Below, piece by piece: positions 1 through 8,205 of a stretch of DNA of 47,772 nucleotides (the stretch's first letter is position 1; every line of letters starts with the position of its first letter). The notes beneath the pieces are model-generated. The model was not told where the DNA came from. It made no database searches and was given only the letters and a program-made list of their open reading frames with translations. Location: positions 1 through 47,772 of the forward strand of contig CAJVYT010000001.1 in assembly GCA_913009765.1 (NCBI GenBank), written 5' to 3'. The stretch comes from an uncultured candidate division Zixibacteria bacterium. GTDB lineage: Bacteria; Zixibacteria; MSB-5A5; GN15; FEB-12. The position numbers and the translations under genes were made by a program.

Positions 1-1114
1 CATGTACTTTGTTGACATTGGATAATAGAGGGTCACATAACCATGCACCCGATTCATGTTTTTTCCCTTTGGCGGCAGCGGCAATACCAACGGCATAAGT
101 TGTTTCGTTATTGATATTCATTTTGACCAGTTTATCTTTGAAAACTTTTGAATTGAGACCATTTGTTCGTGCGGTCAATATTGCCGAACCAATTTTTATA
201 TCACCTTGTCCGGCTACGCAACCTCCGATTGATGCTCTGTACGGCATCACAAAATATCCGACAGTTGAGCCGGTATATTTAGTCTCTCCATTCATAAAGA
301 CTCGATCGTTTGGAATAAAGACATCTTCAAAAAACAGATATGCCTGAGTAATTCCCCCTTCAGTAACAGGATTATCAAATCCGTCTTCTTCATCTCGTCG
401 GTCACTTGGATGACGAGTTTCTACAATTGTTAACCCTTCAATATCTTTTGGAATGACAAATGCCACCGCATACGCTGCATCTTCTTCTCTGTATCCGGAT
501 CCCGGAAGAATAAATATTTCATTGGCAGCAGCAACACCACATATCATAACTTTAGCACCACGAACAACAATTCCATCATCACGCTTTTCTACGACATGTA
601 AGAAAAAATCTTCATCATCCTGCTGTGATGGTGATTTAGTGCGGTCACCCTTGGGGTCAGTCAATGCTCCTGAAATTGTAATATCCCTTTCTTGAGCATT
701 TTCAAGCCAAGTCAAAAAACGTTTATGATAGTCAGTTTTTAAATCCCTATCCATTTCAAAGGTTGAAATAAACATTGCATTCAGTGCTGTCCATCCTGCA
801 CATCTCCCACCGGTACAAGTACCGGTAAGATGAAACATCAGTCGTTTCATTTCCGAGTTGGCGTACATATCTTCAGCTGATTGAATAATAGAAAGATAAC
901 GGCTGATTGTTTTACCTGTTATATGTGATTTTGTTGTTAATAAATCTTTATAGCGGTCATCAAAAGCAGCTTTGAAAGTCCAGCCATGACCTTCGACAGT
1001 TCGTTTTGTTGCAGGGTTGGTAGTAACATCTTCTATCAATTTATCAAATTTATACATATTCGGACGCATTGATTGAAGTGACTGCAAATATTCTTCATAA
1101 GTTTTAATTGACAT
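1..1114 (-). CDS. 4-hydroxybutyryl-CoA dehydratase/HpaB-family protein, C-terminus cut by window edge
   Basis: Reading the minus strand from ATG at 1114 gives 371 open codons running off the window; AGGAG lies 6-7 bases before the start. The family (AbfD, HpaB-like acyl-CoA-dehydrogenase fold) dehydrates 4-hydroxybutyryl-CoA to crotonyl-CoA with FAD and a [4Fe-4S] cluster, or hydroxylates phenols in the HpaB branch. Three cysteines typical of AbfD are visible: C100 and C105 in GTCTGGRCAGW, and C299 in YRASIGGCVAG. Early family text (MSIKTYEEYLQSLQ, then TDPKGDRTKSPSQQ near residue 150) is also recognisable. The residues where I recall AbfD having E257, H292, Y296 and K300 are here Q, Y, I and V, and the first Cys pair is Cx4C where AbfD has Cx3C. 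So I call the family, not the reaction. Normal length is about 490 residues, so roughly 120 are missing. Confidence 0.75.
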   Translation of the reverse strand, partial: MSIKTYEEYLQSLQSMRPNMYKFDKLIEDVTTNPATKRTVEGHGWTFKAAFDDRYKDLLTTKSHITGKTISRYLSIIQSAEDMYANSEMKRLMFHLTGTCTGGRCAGWTALNAMFISTFEMDRDLKTDYHKRFLTWLENAQERDITISGALTDPKGDRTKSPSQQDDEDFFLHVVEKRDDGIVVRGAKVMICGVAAANEIFILPGSGYREEDAAYAVAFVIPKDIEGLTIVETRHPSDRRDEEDGFDNPVTEGGITQAYLFFEDVFIPNDRVFMNGETKYTGSTVGYFVMPYRASIGGCVAGQGDIKIGSAILTARTNGLNSKVFKDKLVKMNINNETTYAVGIAAAAKGKKHESGAWLCDPLLSNVNKVH

Positions 1115-1243
1115 AAAAATCTCCTGTTGTAGTAAAAAGGCTCTTTGTCTCTTTAATAATATATACTTTGTGAAATAAATAACAAGGGAAAAGTTGTACG
1201 AGTGAAAAGGGTTAGTCAACAAACCCAAATGTGTAAGTTATTA

Positions 1244-2986
1244 TTAAATTGTACGCTTGAGAACAATCATCGTAAAATCGTCAAAAATATGTTTTTTCGA
1301 GGCGAACTTATTGACTGCTTTATATATAGCATCTCTGATTGCGGTTGTAGATTTCTTGCGGTTTTCCTGAATAATGTCAATAAGCCGTTCTTCGCCAAAC
1401 TGCTCGTCATTGTCATTAAATACTTCAACAACACCATCAGTATATAAAATCACAATATCATCTTTATTAATATAGACCGGACGTTCTTCATAGGTTGCAT
1501 TCGGTACAACCCCAAGCACCGGACCGCCTTCTTTAAGTCGTTCTATCGTTCCATCAGTTCGTAAAAGCAATGGAAGGTCATGCCCGCAGTTGGAGAAAGT
1601 AAAGATATGATTTTTCACATCCATCACACCATAAACGGCAGTCACAAAATTGCCGGGCTTCATTGATTCATATAAAAGTTGATTTACTTTTTGACAAATA
1701 ATACGGATAGAATAATTATTGCGAATCTCAGCAATCATTGATGCCCGAAAAGATGCCATCAATAATGAAGCAGGGATCCCTTTACCGGAAACATCGCCAA
1801 TAGCTATACCAATCTGATGATCGACTATTTTTATAAAATCGTAATAATCACCGCCGACTTGACCGGACGGAATATTTTCACCGGTAATATCATATCCTTT
1901 GATGGTCAGTTTAGTTTTGGGAAGGAAGGACATTTGAATATCACGGGCGATAGACAACTGCTGACCGATTTTGTTGCTTTCAACCAGTTCATCGTGGAGT
2001 CTGGCACGTTCTATTGATATTGCTGCTTGAGCGGCAAATGCCGTGAGCAAGTTTAAATCATTTTGGTCATATGCATTTAGTTGTGATGATTCTATATTAA
2101 AAACACCTACAACCCGACCATCAACTTTTAACGGTACTAACATTTCACTTTTGGTCTTATGATGCAAATTGATATAGTTTGGATTGTCGGCAACATTTGA
2201 TACAATAATAGGTGCTCCGTTATCTGCAACATGACCAACTAATCCCTGCCCATATTTTAAATGTATTTGTTCCTCAGAACAGTCTTCATAACCAAGAGTG
2301 TAGAGTGATTCAATTTCTGATTCATCAGTATTAATAATAAACACTCCACCCGCATCAAATTCAATAGCCTGCTTTAATGAATCGACAATGACGTTCAACA
2401 ACTCATTTAACGAAAGCGATCCGGAAAGTTTTTCACCAATTTCAATTAAAAGATTTTTTTCAAGTAGTTCCCGTTGTGCCTCACGGTACAAATTGGCATT
2501 ATCAATTGCGACAGCTATTTGGTTGGCAAGACCTTCCAAAAGAGCTAAATCTGCATCTGAAAATTCACCATCATTTTTATTAATAGCTTCAATTACCCCA
2601 ATCATCTGACCTTTACCTATAAGCGGAATTGAAATTATAGATTTTACATCTATAGCAACTTCTGCCCACATATCGGCATCATATCGTGTATCATTCTGAG
2701 CATCGTTGATTATAACCGGTTTTTTATACTGAGCAACCCAACCGACCACGCCGGAACCTAAATCCCGCTCAAAAACCTGCATTTGACAGCCGGCTTTACA
2801 ATTCATATAGCGAATTCTCATCACAGAATGGGTGTGATCTACCCGAAATACAAGTGCAGCCTCACAATCGACCGCATCAGATACCAGTTTCAGCACTATT
2901 TCTATTAAGTTTTCATACTCTAATGTTGAATTAAACCGCTTAGCGGCATCAAGTAAGAGTTTTTCGTTTTTAGAATGATTTACCAT
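1244..2986 (-). CDS. GAF-GAF-PP2C (RsbU/SpoIIE-type) serine phosphatase
   Basis: A 580-residue cytosolic protein with two GAF sensor domains (about 15-165 and 185-335) followed by a short linker and a PPM/PP2C phosphatase domain (about 350-580). The phosphatase metal and core motifs are visible: GGDYYDFI, IGDVSGKGIPA, NCGHDLP and LYTDGV. Such proteins dephosphorylate anti-sigma antagonists in partner-switching stress pathways in response to ligands or redox signals bound by the GAF domains. No anti-sigma or antagonist gene is adjacent, so its partner is unknown. No membrane segment is present. The start has a poor ribosome binding site but fits the beginning of the first GAF domain. It stands alone between the dehydratase-like gene and trmO. 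Confidence 0.9.
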   Translation of the reverse strand: MVNHSKNEKLLLDAAKRFNSTLEYENLIEIVLKLVSDAVDCEAALVFRVDHTHSVMRIRYMNCKAGCQMQVFERDLGSGVVGWVAQYKKPVIINDAQNDTRYDADMWAEVAIDVKSIISIPLIGKGQMIGVIEAINKNDGEFSDADLALLEGLANQIAVAIDNANLYREAQRELLEKNLLIEIGEKLSGSLSLNELLNVIVDSLKQAIEFDAGGVFIINTDESEIESLYTLGYEDCSEEQIHLKYGQGLVGHVADNGAPIIVSNVADNPNYINLHHKTKSEMLVPLKVDGRVVGVFNIESSQLNAYDQNDLNLLTAFAAQAAISIERARLHDELVESNKIGQQLSIARDIQMSFLPKTKLTIKGYDITGENIPSGQVGGDYYDFIKIVDHQIGIAIGDVSGKGIPASLLMASFRASMIAEIRNNYSIRIICQKVNQLLYESMKPGNFVTAVYGVMDVKNHIFTFSNCGHDLPLLLRTDGTIERLKEGGPVLGVVPNATYEERPVYINKDDIVILYTDGVVEVFNDNDEQFGEERLIDIIQENRKKSTTAIRDAIYKAVNKFASKKHIFDDFTMIVLKRTI

Positions 2987-3081
2987 AGTGAATATAAGGT
3001 ACGTTTTTATAAGAGTATGTCAAATATATATTTGATTAAGATTTAATTCAATTTATATTAAGATTTCTAAAGGAGATAAAA

Positions 3082-3546
3082 ATGACTAACAAAATTATAA
3101 TTAAACCAATTGCCTTTGTTAAAAACAACCGAAAAGAACCGACCGATGATAACTGGTCGAAAATAATTTCTATGATTGAATTGGCAGACGAAATACCAAC
3201 AGAATCATTTGACGGTATCAATACTTTTTCGCATCTGCATATTCTCTTTTATTTTCATAAATCAGAAAAAACTGTATATGTAGGACACCCAAGAGGGAAC
3301 AAAGAGTACCCAAAAGTTGGAATTTTTGCACAACGCAAAAAAGACAGACCTAATCATTTAGGGCTGACAACTGTAAAGTTGCTAAAACATGAAGGACGGA
3401 TATTGACAGTTTCTCATCTTGATGCTATCGACGGTACCCCGATTATAGACATCAAACCTTTTATCAATGCATTTTTACCACAAGATAAAATCAAACAACC
3501 TGACTGGACTTTAGATATAATGAAGAAGTATTGGAAGAAAGAATAA
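3082..3546 (+). CDS. trmO: TrmO/TsaA-like SAM-dependent tRNA methyltransferase
   Basis: A 154-residue protein of the UPF0066/TsaA family. TrmO N6-methylates threonylcarbamoyladenosine at position 37 of tRNA using SAM. Family signatures are in order: the N-terminal strand IKPIAFVKNN, the HPRGN loop, the FAQRKKDRPNHLGLTTV block that contacts SAM, and DAIDGTPIIDIKPFI. AAAGGAG lies just upstream of the ATG. Length matches single-domain TrmO proteins; the C-terminal extension of the E. coli enzyme is absent. It is monocistronic, with about 280 bases of featureless AT-rich DNA after it. Some members of the family act on other substrates, so the exact nucleoside is inferred. Confidence 0.85.
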   Translation: MTNKIIIKPIAFVKNNRKEPTDDNWSKIISMIELADEIPTESFDGINTFSHLHILFYFHKSEKTVYVGHPRGNKEYPKVGIFAQRKKDRPNHLGLTTVKLLKHEGRILTVSHLDAIDGTPIIDIKPFINAFLPQDKIKQPDWTLDIMKKYWKKE

Positions 3547-3836
3547 TTCTTATCTTTGTTATTTTAACAAAAAAAGTTTAGACATCCCCAAACCCTATAA
3601 AAGACAGGACAATGTTTTGTCGAAACAAAAAATCCTGCCAAAACAATAGAATAAACATTCCTGTCTGTTCTTTATGTAGAACAAGATTTTAACTTTTTAC
3701 TGTTTATCAATAAAAAAACATTGACAAACAGTAATAAATTGCCGATAATAAGTATGACACTGAAATAGTAACGACGCAGGAAAAGGTAAGCTCATGATCT
3801 ATAACCGAATAACAATTTAACTATATGGAGGAAGAT

Positions 3837-4688
3837 ATGGCATTAAAATTCAAATGTAAGCATTGTGGTGAGGAGCTTATAGTTTATTATCTCAAAAAAG
3901 GCGAAGAAGCTCAATGTAAAAAATGTGGGAAACAGACAACAGTACCAGAATCATCTGATTCCCTTGAATTAACAAGACCTGTACCTATCCCTCGTCCTAA
4001 TCCGCTGATTATACAGGATGAAGAGCGAAGACAAGAGCTAAGCCGAGAGAGCATCGCTCGAATACCATCTGTAAGGTTTACAAAATGGATACTGGATGTT
4101 GTTTGGTATATAGGGATTTTCTTTATTGTATTTTGTATTTTAGGTAAGGTAGTAGGTGGGGTAATAGATGTAGGTCTCTTTAGTGATCAAACTCTTGAGC
4201 TGCCGATTAGGGTTCGTTTTAACGAGCCGCCAAAGCTGATCCCTTGGGAAGATGTTGCAGGTCAAACTCGTGCAGATGGTATGGTTCTTCTTGGTTATAA
4301 TTACAGTATATATAAAATGCCGGGTGGGAACTGGCCATCATCGGTGGTCGTTGACCTATTCCTGAGTGCAATGTTTGTGATGGGAGCGACTTATTTATTG
4401 AGAAGAATATTTCGTGCAGTCATGGATGGCAAGCCATTTTCAAAACAGAACTCAGTTGATTTTCGGCGAGTCGGTTACATTGTCGCACTGTGGGGGCCAA
4501 TCTATGGTACTTTCAATTTCATACAAGGAGGATATTACAATCCATGGCTTGGTTTGGCAAATGCACGTGTCAGTGTTGAACTACATTGGTACCCAAAACT
4601 TATCATCGTTGGTATGGTGATAATAGTTATTGCTCATCTGTTTGAGTTAGCTTCACGTATTCAAAGCGAAAACGAACTGACAATATGA
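3837..4688 (+). CDS. DUF2975-like membrane protein with N-terminal zinc ribbon
   Basis: A 283-residue protein. The upstream ATG at 3825 overlaps the GGAGG at 3827-3831, so the ATG at 3837, 5 bases after it, is the better start. Residues 1-40 form a zinc-ribbon-like segment with CxxC pairs (CKHC and CKKC). Four hydrophobic segments follow, near residues 85-110, 175-195, 210-230 and 250-270, with the FRRVGY and ELASRIQSENELTI features seen in DUF2975 proteins. Ten bases downstream is a small XRE-family regulator, the usual partner of DUF2975 genes. Function of the pair is not known to me. The added zinc ribbon is less usual and may mediate protein or nucleic-acid contacts. Confidence 0.75.
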   Translation: MALKFKCKHCGEELIVYYLKKGEEAQCKKCGKQTTVPESSDSLELTRPVPIPRPNPLIIQDEERRQELSRESIARIPSVRFTKWILDVVWYIGIFFIVFCILGKVVGGVIDVGLFSDQTLELPIRVRFNEPPKLIPWEDVAGQTRADGMVLLGYNYSIYKMPGGNWPSSVVVDLFLSAMFVMGATYLLRRIFRAVMDGKPFSKQNSVDFRRVGYIVALWGPIYGTFNFIQGGYYNPWLGLANARVSVELHWYPKLIIVGMVIIVIAHLFELASRIQSENELTI

Positions 4689-4698
4689 GGACAGTAAC

Positions 4699-4923
4699 AT
4701 GACTATCATAGTGAACCTTGATCTTATGTTAGTTCGGCGAAAAATGACCCTGACCGAATTAGCGGAGAAAGTGGGCGTTACTATTGCTAATTTGTCTATC
4801 CTCAAGAAAGGTCACGCTCGAGCAGTGCGGTTTTCGACACTCAATGCAATTTGTGAAGCACTTGATTGTCAGCCCGGTGACATTTTGGAATTTGCAACAG
4901 AAGCGGAAGATACAACAACGTAG
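4699..4923 (+). CDS. small Cro/C1 (XRE, YozG-like) HTH regulator
   Basis: A 74-residue protein that is almost entirely one helix-turn-helix domain: LTELAEKVGVTIANLSILKKG is the HTH, and ALDCQPGDILEF the family C-terminal end. GAGGACAG lies before the ATG. It follows the DUF2975-like gene by 10 bases and is surely cotranscribed. In Bacillus and others this pairing (YoaS/YozG type) is conserved, and the regulator probably controls its own operon. The target is inferred. Confidence 0.88.
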   Translation: MTIIVNLDLMLVRRKMTLTELAEKVGVTIANLSILKKGHARAVRFSTLNAICEALDCQPGDILEFATEAEDTTT

Positions 4924-4967
4924 CCCTGACGATTATATGTCTTCAGGCAATTCTTATTTAAACGTTC

Positions 4968-5008
4968 TGTCAGTTCCTGATTCACTAAAAATGAATTGAG
5001 AACTGACA
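4968..5008. terminator. imperfect hairpin after the XRE gene
   Basis: Arms TGTCAGTTC (4968-4976) and GAACTGACA (5000-5008) pair over 9 bases, with an inner ATTCA/TGAAT pairing. It begins 45 bases after the XRE stop codon. There is no good T-run on either strand, so it may be a processing or 3'-end stabilising hairpin instead of a classic terminator. Confidence 0.4.
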
Positions 5009-5083
5009 TTTAATCGTTGGTTTTCAACCCTCTAAAAAGAAACAGAAACCAATAAAACATTTTATTTTTTTTAACCTGTCTCA

Positions 5084-5114
5084 AAAGCAGAACCCTCCAC
5101 CCTATTTCTGCTTT
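5084..5114 (+). terminator. terminator-like hairpin
   Basis: AAAGCAGAA (5084-5092) pairs with TTCTGCTTT (5106-5114) around a 13-base loop. The downstream tract is only weakly T-rich (ATTCTCCCC). It lies in the gap between the XRE gene and the Rrf2 regulator and could end the upstream operon. Confidence 0.35.
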
Positions 5115-5145
5115 ATTCTCCCCTAAAATGCAATAAAATTTTCTC

Positions 5146-5159
5146 TTGATTTAAGTCAT
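5146..5159 (+). promoter_or_regulatory. degenerate FNR/DNR-type box upstream of the NO-response genes
   Basis: TTGATTTAAGTCAT matches the CRP/FNR-family consensus TTGAT-N4-ATCAA perfectly in its left half and at three of five positions in its right half. It lies 87 bases before the proposed start of the Rrf2 gene, a position where anaerobic or NO-dependent activators (FNR, DNR, NnrR) usually bind. One site and a weak right half make this suggestive only. Confidence 0.4.
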
Positions 5160-5232
5160 TTTTTTTAGATTATCATTGATTATAGTACTCTACGTTTATT
5201 ACGATATTAACATGCGATTAGAGGATATGCTC

Positions 5233-5655
5233 GTGATTTCAAAAACATCTGTACATGCAACACTCGCTTTGGTCTATTTAGCCCAAATCGACAAGGACAG
5301 CTATGTCGGTGCCTCACAAATCGCTGAAAATATCAATGCTCCCAAAAATTATCTTGGGAAGTTGCTTAATAGATTAGCCGCAGAAGGGCTTTTAGAGTCA
5401 ATCAAAGGATTTGGTGGGGGCTTTCGATTGGCAAAACAATCATCAAAAATTTCTATTTTCAATATTGTAGAACCGATTGATTCAATTAGTAAATTAAAAG
5501 GTTGTTTTTTAGGACAAACAACTTGTTCTTGTGATAAAACATGTGTGGTACATAATAAATGGGATAAAATTCGCTCGGATTATCTGCATTTTCTCAAAAC
5601 AACAACAATAAAAGATATAGTTGAAAAGGATATCTCTTTAAAAATAGAATCATAA
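5233..5655 (+). CDS. Rrf2-family [Fe-S] regulator, likely NO-responsive (NsrR-like)
   Basis: The reading frame is open from 5176, but the Rrf2 fold begins at ISKTSVHATLALVYLA. I choose GTG at 5233, because GAGG (5221-5224) lies 8 bases before it and only 2 bases before the alternative ATG at 5227. The result is about 140 residues. The winged HTH shows VGASQIAENINAPKNYLGKLLNRL followed by the wing GFGGGFRLA. Near the C-terminus are four cysteines (KGCFLGQTTCSCDKTCVVH), which cover the three that ligate the cluster in NsrR/IscR. It ends 49 bases before the NO reductase gene in the same direction, so an NO-sensing repressor of that gene is the natural reading. IscR-like or RirA-like roles cannot be excluded. 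Confidence 0.82.
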   Translation: MISKTSVHATLALVYLAQIDKDSYVGASQIAENINAPKNYLGKLLNRLAAEGLLESIKGFGGGFRLAKQSSKISIFNIVEPIDSISKLKGCFLGQTTCSCDKTCVVHNKWDKIRSDYLHFLKTTTIKDIVEKDISLKIES

Positions 5656-5704
5656 CAAAAATGAATTATGTAGTTAATAATTTTTCAAGAAAGGATTTAC
5701 ACGT

Positions 5705-7930
5705 ATGAAAAAACTATGGGTTGGGTTTATAGCCGTAGTTGCAATCTCATTTACAATTCTTGGATGGTCCGGTTTTAAGATTTATCAGGAAAAACCGCCT
5801 ATTCCGGATATGGTAGTTACTACAACCGGAGCAGTAATTGTTCCATCTGGCGGGATTACAGCGGGTCAGAATGTTTGGCAGGCTATGGGTGGTATGGAAC
5901 TTGGCTCAGTTTGGGGTCACGGCTCTTATGTTGCTCCTGACTGGACTGCCGAATGGCTGCATCGTGAGTGTGTTTTCATTTTAAATCAATATGCAAAAGC
6001 AGATTTTGATCGTTCGTATGACGATTTAAACGAAGAACAGCAGGCTGCTCTACGTCAGCGTTTAAAATCACTTCTAAATAAAAATACATACGATCCCAAT
6101 ACTAATACACTGGTTTTAGACCCGATAAGACTTTTGGCATACAAAGCAAATGTTGCTTATTATGTTGATCTCTTTACTAATGGTAAAGAAGAGTTTGCTA
6201 TTCCTGTCGGAGCTATAAAAGATCCTGCTCGAATCAAACAGATGGCATCGTTTTTCTTCTGGTCTGCCTGGGCAGCATCAACTCATCGTGTTGATGATAA
6301 TATTACCTATACCAATAACTGGCCCCATGAGCCTTTGATTGACAACAGCCCAACATCTGATTCCTATATTTGGACAGGCTTTTCAATTCTTACGCTTCTA
6401 TTAGGTATTGCTTTATTGGTCTTTTACTATGTAAAAAATAAGGATGAGAAATCTATTCTTGAGAATCTTCCAAAAGAAGATCCTCTGCTTGGTTTTACAC
6501 CTACACCATCACAAAAAGCATCAATACTCTACTTTTGGGTGGCGGCGGCTCTCTTTATAATTCAGATGTTATTAGGAATTATCATCGCTCATTACGGAGT
6601 TGAGGGTCAGGCTTTCTATGGTATTCCAATTGCTGAATTTCTACCATACGCTGTTGCCCGTACATGGCATACCCAGCTTGGTATTTTTTGGATAGCAACA
6701 TCATGGCTGGCAGCAGGACTTTTTATTGCCCCAATAATTTCCGGTTTTGAACCTAAATTACAACGGTTAGGCGTGAATGTTTTACTTGGTGCCTTAGTTG
6801 TTGTTGTACTTGGTTCTATGACCGGTGAATGGCTCTCGATTATGGGTTATTTTAAAGGTGATATGTGGTTCTACTTTGGTCATCAAGGATATGAATATGT
6901 TGACCTTGGAAGAATTTGGCAGATTGCTCTTTTTGCTGGATTACTAATATGGGTTTTCCTTGTCGGAAGATGTATTCTGGCTGCTATCAGAAAAAAAGGT
7001 CCTGACAAAAATCTCTTATCAATGTTTTTAATCTCTATCATTGCAATCGGTGGTTTTTATGGAGCCGGCTTAATGTGGGGTAAAAATACACATCTCTCTG
7101 TTGTTGAATACTGGCGTTGGTGGGTTGTCCATCTTTGGGTGGAAGGTTTCTTTGAAGTTTTCGCCACCGCAGTTATCGCAATCTTGTTTACAAAATTATC
7201 TTTACTTCGTATGAAAAGTGCTACAAACGCTGTTCTCTTTTCAACTACTATATTTTTAACAGGCGGTATTATAGGAACTCTGCATCATCTTTATTTTTCC
7301 GGAACTCCAACAGCTATTATGGCACTCGGTTCGGTATTTTCGGCTTTAGAAGTTGCCCCTTTGACAATAATCGGATTTGAAATATGGGAAAATATTCGTC
7401 TTTCAAGATCTACCGCATGGGTTGAAAAATATAAATGGCCTATCTATTTCTTTGTAGCGGTCGCATTCTGGAATATGATTGGAGCGGGACTATTTGGGTT
7501 TATGATAAATCCGCCTATAGCTCTCTATTATATGCAGGGCTTAAACACAACTGCTGTCCATGCTCACACTGCTCTCTTTGGTGTGTACGGTATGTTGGGA
7601 CTCGGCTTGATGTTGTTCTGCCTACGGGTGAAGCATGTTAGACAGGTTTGGAATCAGAAAATTATTAAATTTGCTTTCTGGGCAATTAACATCGGTCTTA
7701 GTATGATGGTTCTGTTCAGCTTGCTGCCTATCGGACTTATGCAAACCTATGCCTCTGTTGATAAAGGCTACTGGTATGCCCGTTCAAGTGAGTTTTTATA
7801 CTCGTCAACCATTACAACCTTAAAATGGATGCGTGCCCCGGGAGATACTATTTTCGCTATTGGTATTTTGGTGATAGTTCTTTTTATCTTTGGACTTTCA
7901 ACAGGACATTCATTAAAGAAAAAAGATTAA
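5705..7930 (+). CDS. norZ: quinol-dependent nitric oxide reductase (qNor)
   Basis: A 741-residue single-subunit qNor that reduces 2 NO to N2O with quinol at the cytoplasmic membrane. The N-terminal part (1-240) is the NorC-like extension without a CxxCH haem site, starting with a transmembrane anchor (KLWVGFIAVVAISF). The rest is a 12-helix haem-copper oxidase-like subunit. Ligand motifs are visible: HTQLGIFW in the first core helices, H476 in HLWVEGFFE with glutamates 480 and 484, the FeB pair H527-H528 in LHHLYF, and H619/H621 in VHAHTALFG. The intact HH pair argues against NO dismutase, which as I recall carries a substitution there. Function is NO detoxification or a partial denitrification step; no other nitrogen-oxide reductase is nearby. 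An intrinsic terminator follows. Confidence 0.95.
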   Translation: MKKLWVGFIAVVAISFTILGWSGFKIYQEKPPIPDMVVTTTGAVIVPSGGITAGQNVWQAMGGMELGSVWGHGSYVAPDWTAEWLHRECVFILNQYAKADFDRSYDDLNEEQQAALRQRLKSLLNKNTYDPNTNTLVLDPIRLLAYKANVAYYVDLFTNGKEEFAIPVGAIKDPARIKQMASFFFWSAWAASTHRVDDNITYTNNWPHEPLIDNSPTSDSYIWTGFSILTLLLGIALLVFYYVKNKDEKSILENLPKEDPLLGFTPTPSQKASILYFWVAAALFIIQMLLGIIIAHYGVEGQAFYGIPIAEFLPYAVARTWHTQLGIFWIATSWLAAGLFIAPIISGFEPKLQRLGVNVLLGALVVVVLGSMTGEWLSIMGYFKGDMWFYFGHQGYEYVDLGRIWQIALFAGLLIWVFLVGRCILAAIRKKGPDKNLLSMFLISIIAIGGFYGAGLMWGKNTHLSVVEYWRWWVVHLWVEGFFEVFATAVIAILFTKLSLLRMKSATNAVLFSTTIFLTGGIIGTLHHLYFSGTPTAIMALGSVFSALEVAPLTIIGFEIWENIRLSRSTAWVEKYKWPIYFFVAVAFWNMIGAGLFGFMINPPIALYYMQGLNTTAVHAHTALFGVYGMLGLGLMLFCLRVKHVRQVWNQKIIKFAFWAINIGLSMMVLFSLLPIGLMQTYASVDKGYWYARSSEFLYSSTITTLKWMRAPGDTIFAIGILVIVLFIFGLSTGHSLKKKD

Positions 7931-7956
7931 TATTTAGATTGTTATATATACACAAA

Positions 7957-7992
7957 AGCAGTAGAGCTTAAAAATGCTCTGCTGTTTTTTTT
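7957..7992 (+). terminator. Rho-independent terminator of norZ
   Basis: CAGTAGAGC (7959-7967) pairs with GCTCTGCTG (7976-7984), 9 pairs with one G-U, and is followed directly by eight T residues. It starts 29 bases after the norZ stop codon. Confidence 0.85.
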
Positions 7993-8130
7993 ATGTATGT
8001 CATACTTTCCGCCTCGGCGAAAAGAGTTTTGAAACACATGTCGGACAGGTGGCAAGCCCCCTTGTGGTGTGGAAATATTCAATGAGAATAGAAACAAGCC
8101 CTAAAGCCGTGGTGTTCTGACTGCGACCGC

Positions 8131-8171
8131 ATAATAAAGGCAGGTCTCAAATTAAGAACTGCCTTATTAAT
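8131..8171 (-). terminator. probable 3' terminator of the cytochrome cluster
   Basis: On the minus strand AATAAGGCAG (8169-8159) pairs with CTGCCTTTATT (8143-8131) around a 15-base loop, with a T-rich right arm. It lies 35 bases beyond the stop codon of the last cytochrome gene. The U-tract is interrupted, so strength is uncertain. Confidence 0.5.
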
Positions 8172-8205
8172 CCTTTAGTAAATCAAAAAATGCTAATTAT
8201 TCATC

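Noticed and set aside
5705..7930. NO dismutase instead of NO reductase
   Set aside because: The FeB histidine pair and the glutamates after HLWVEG are intact.
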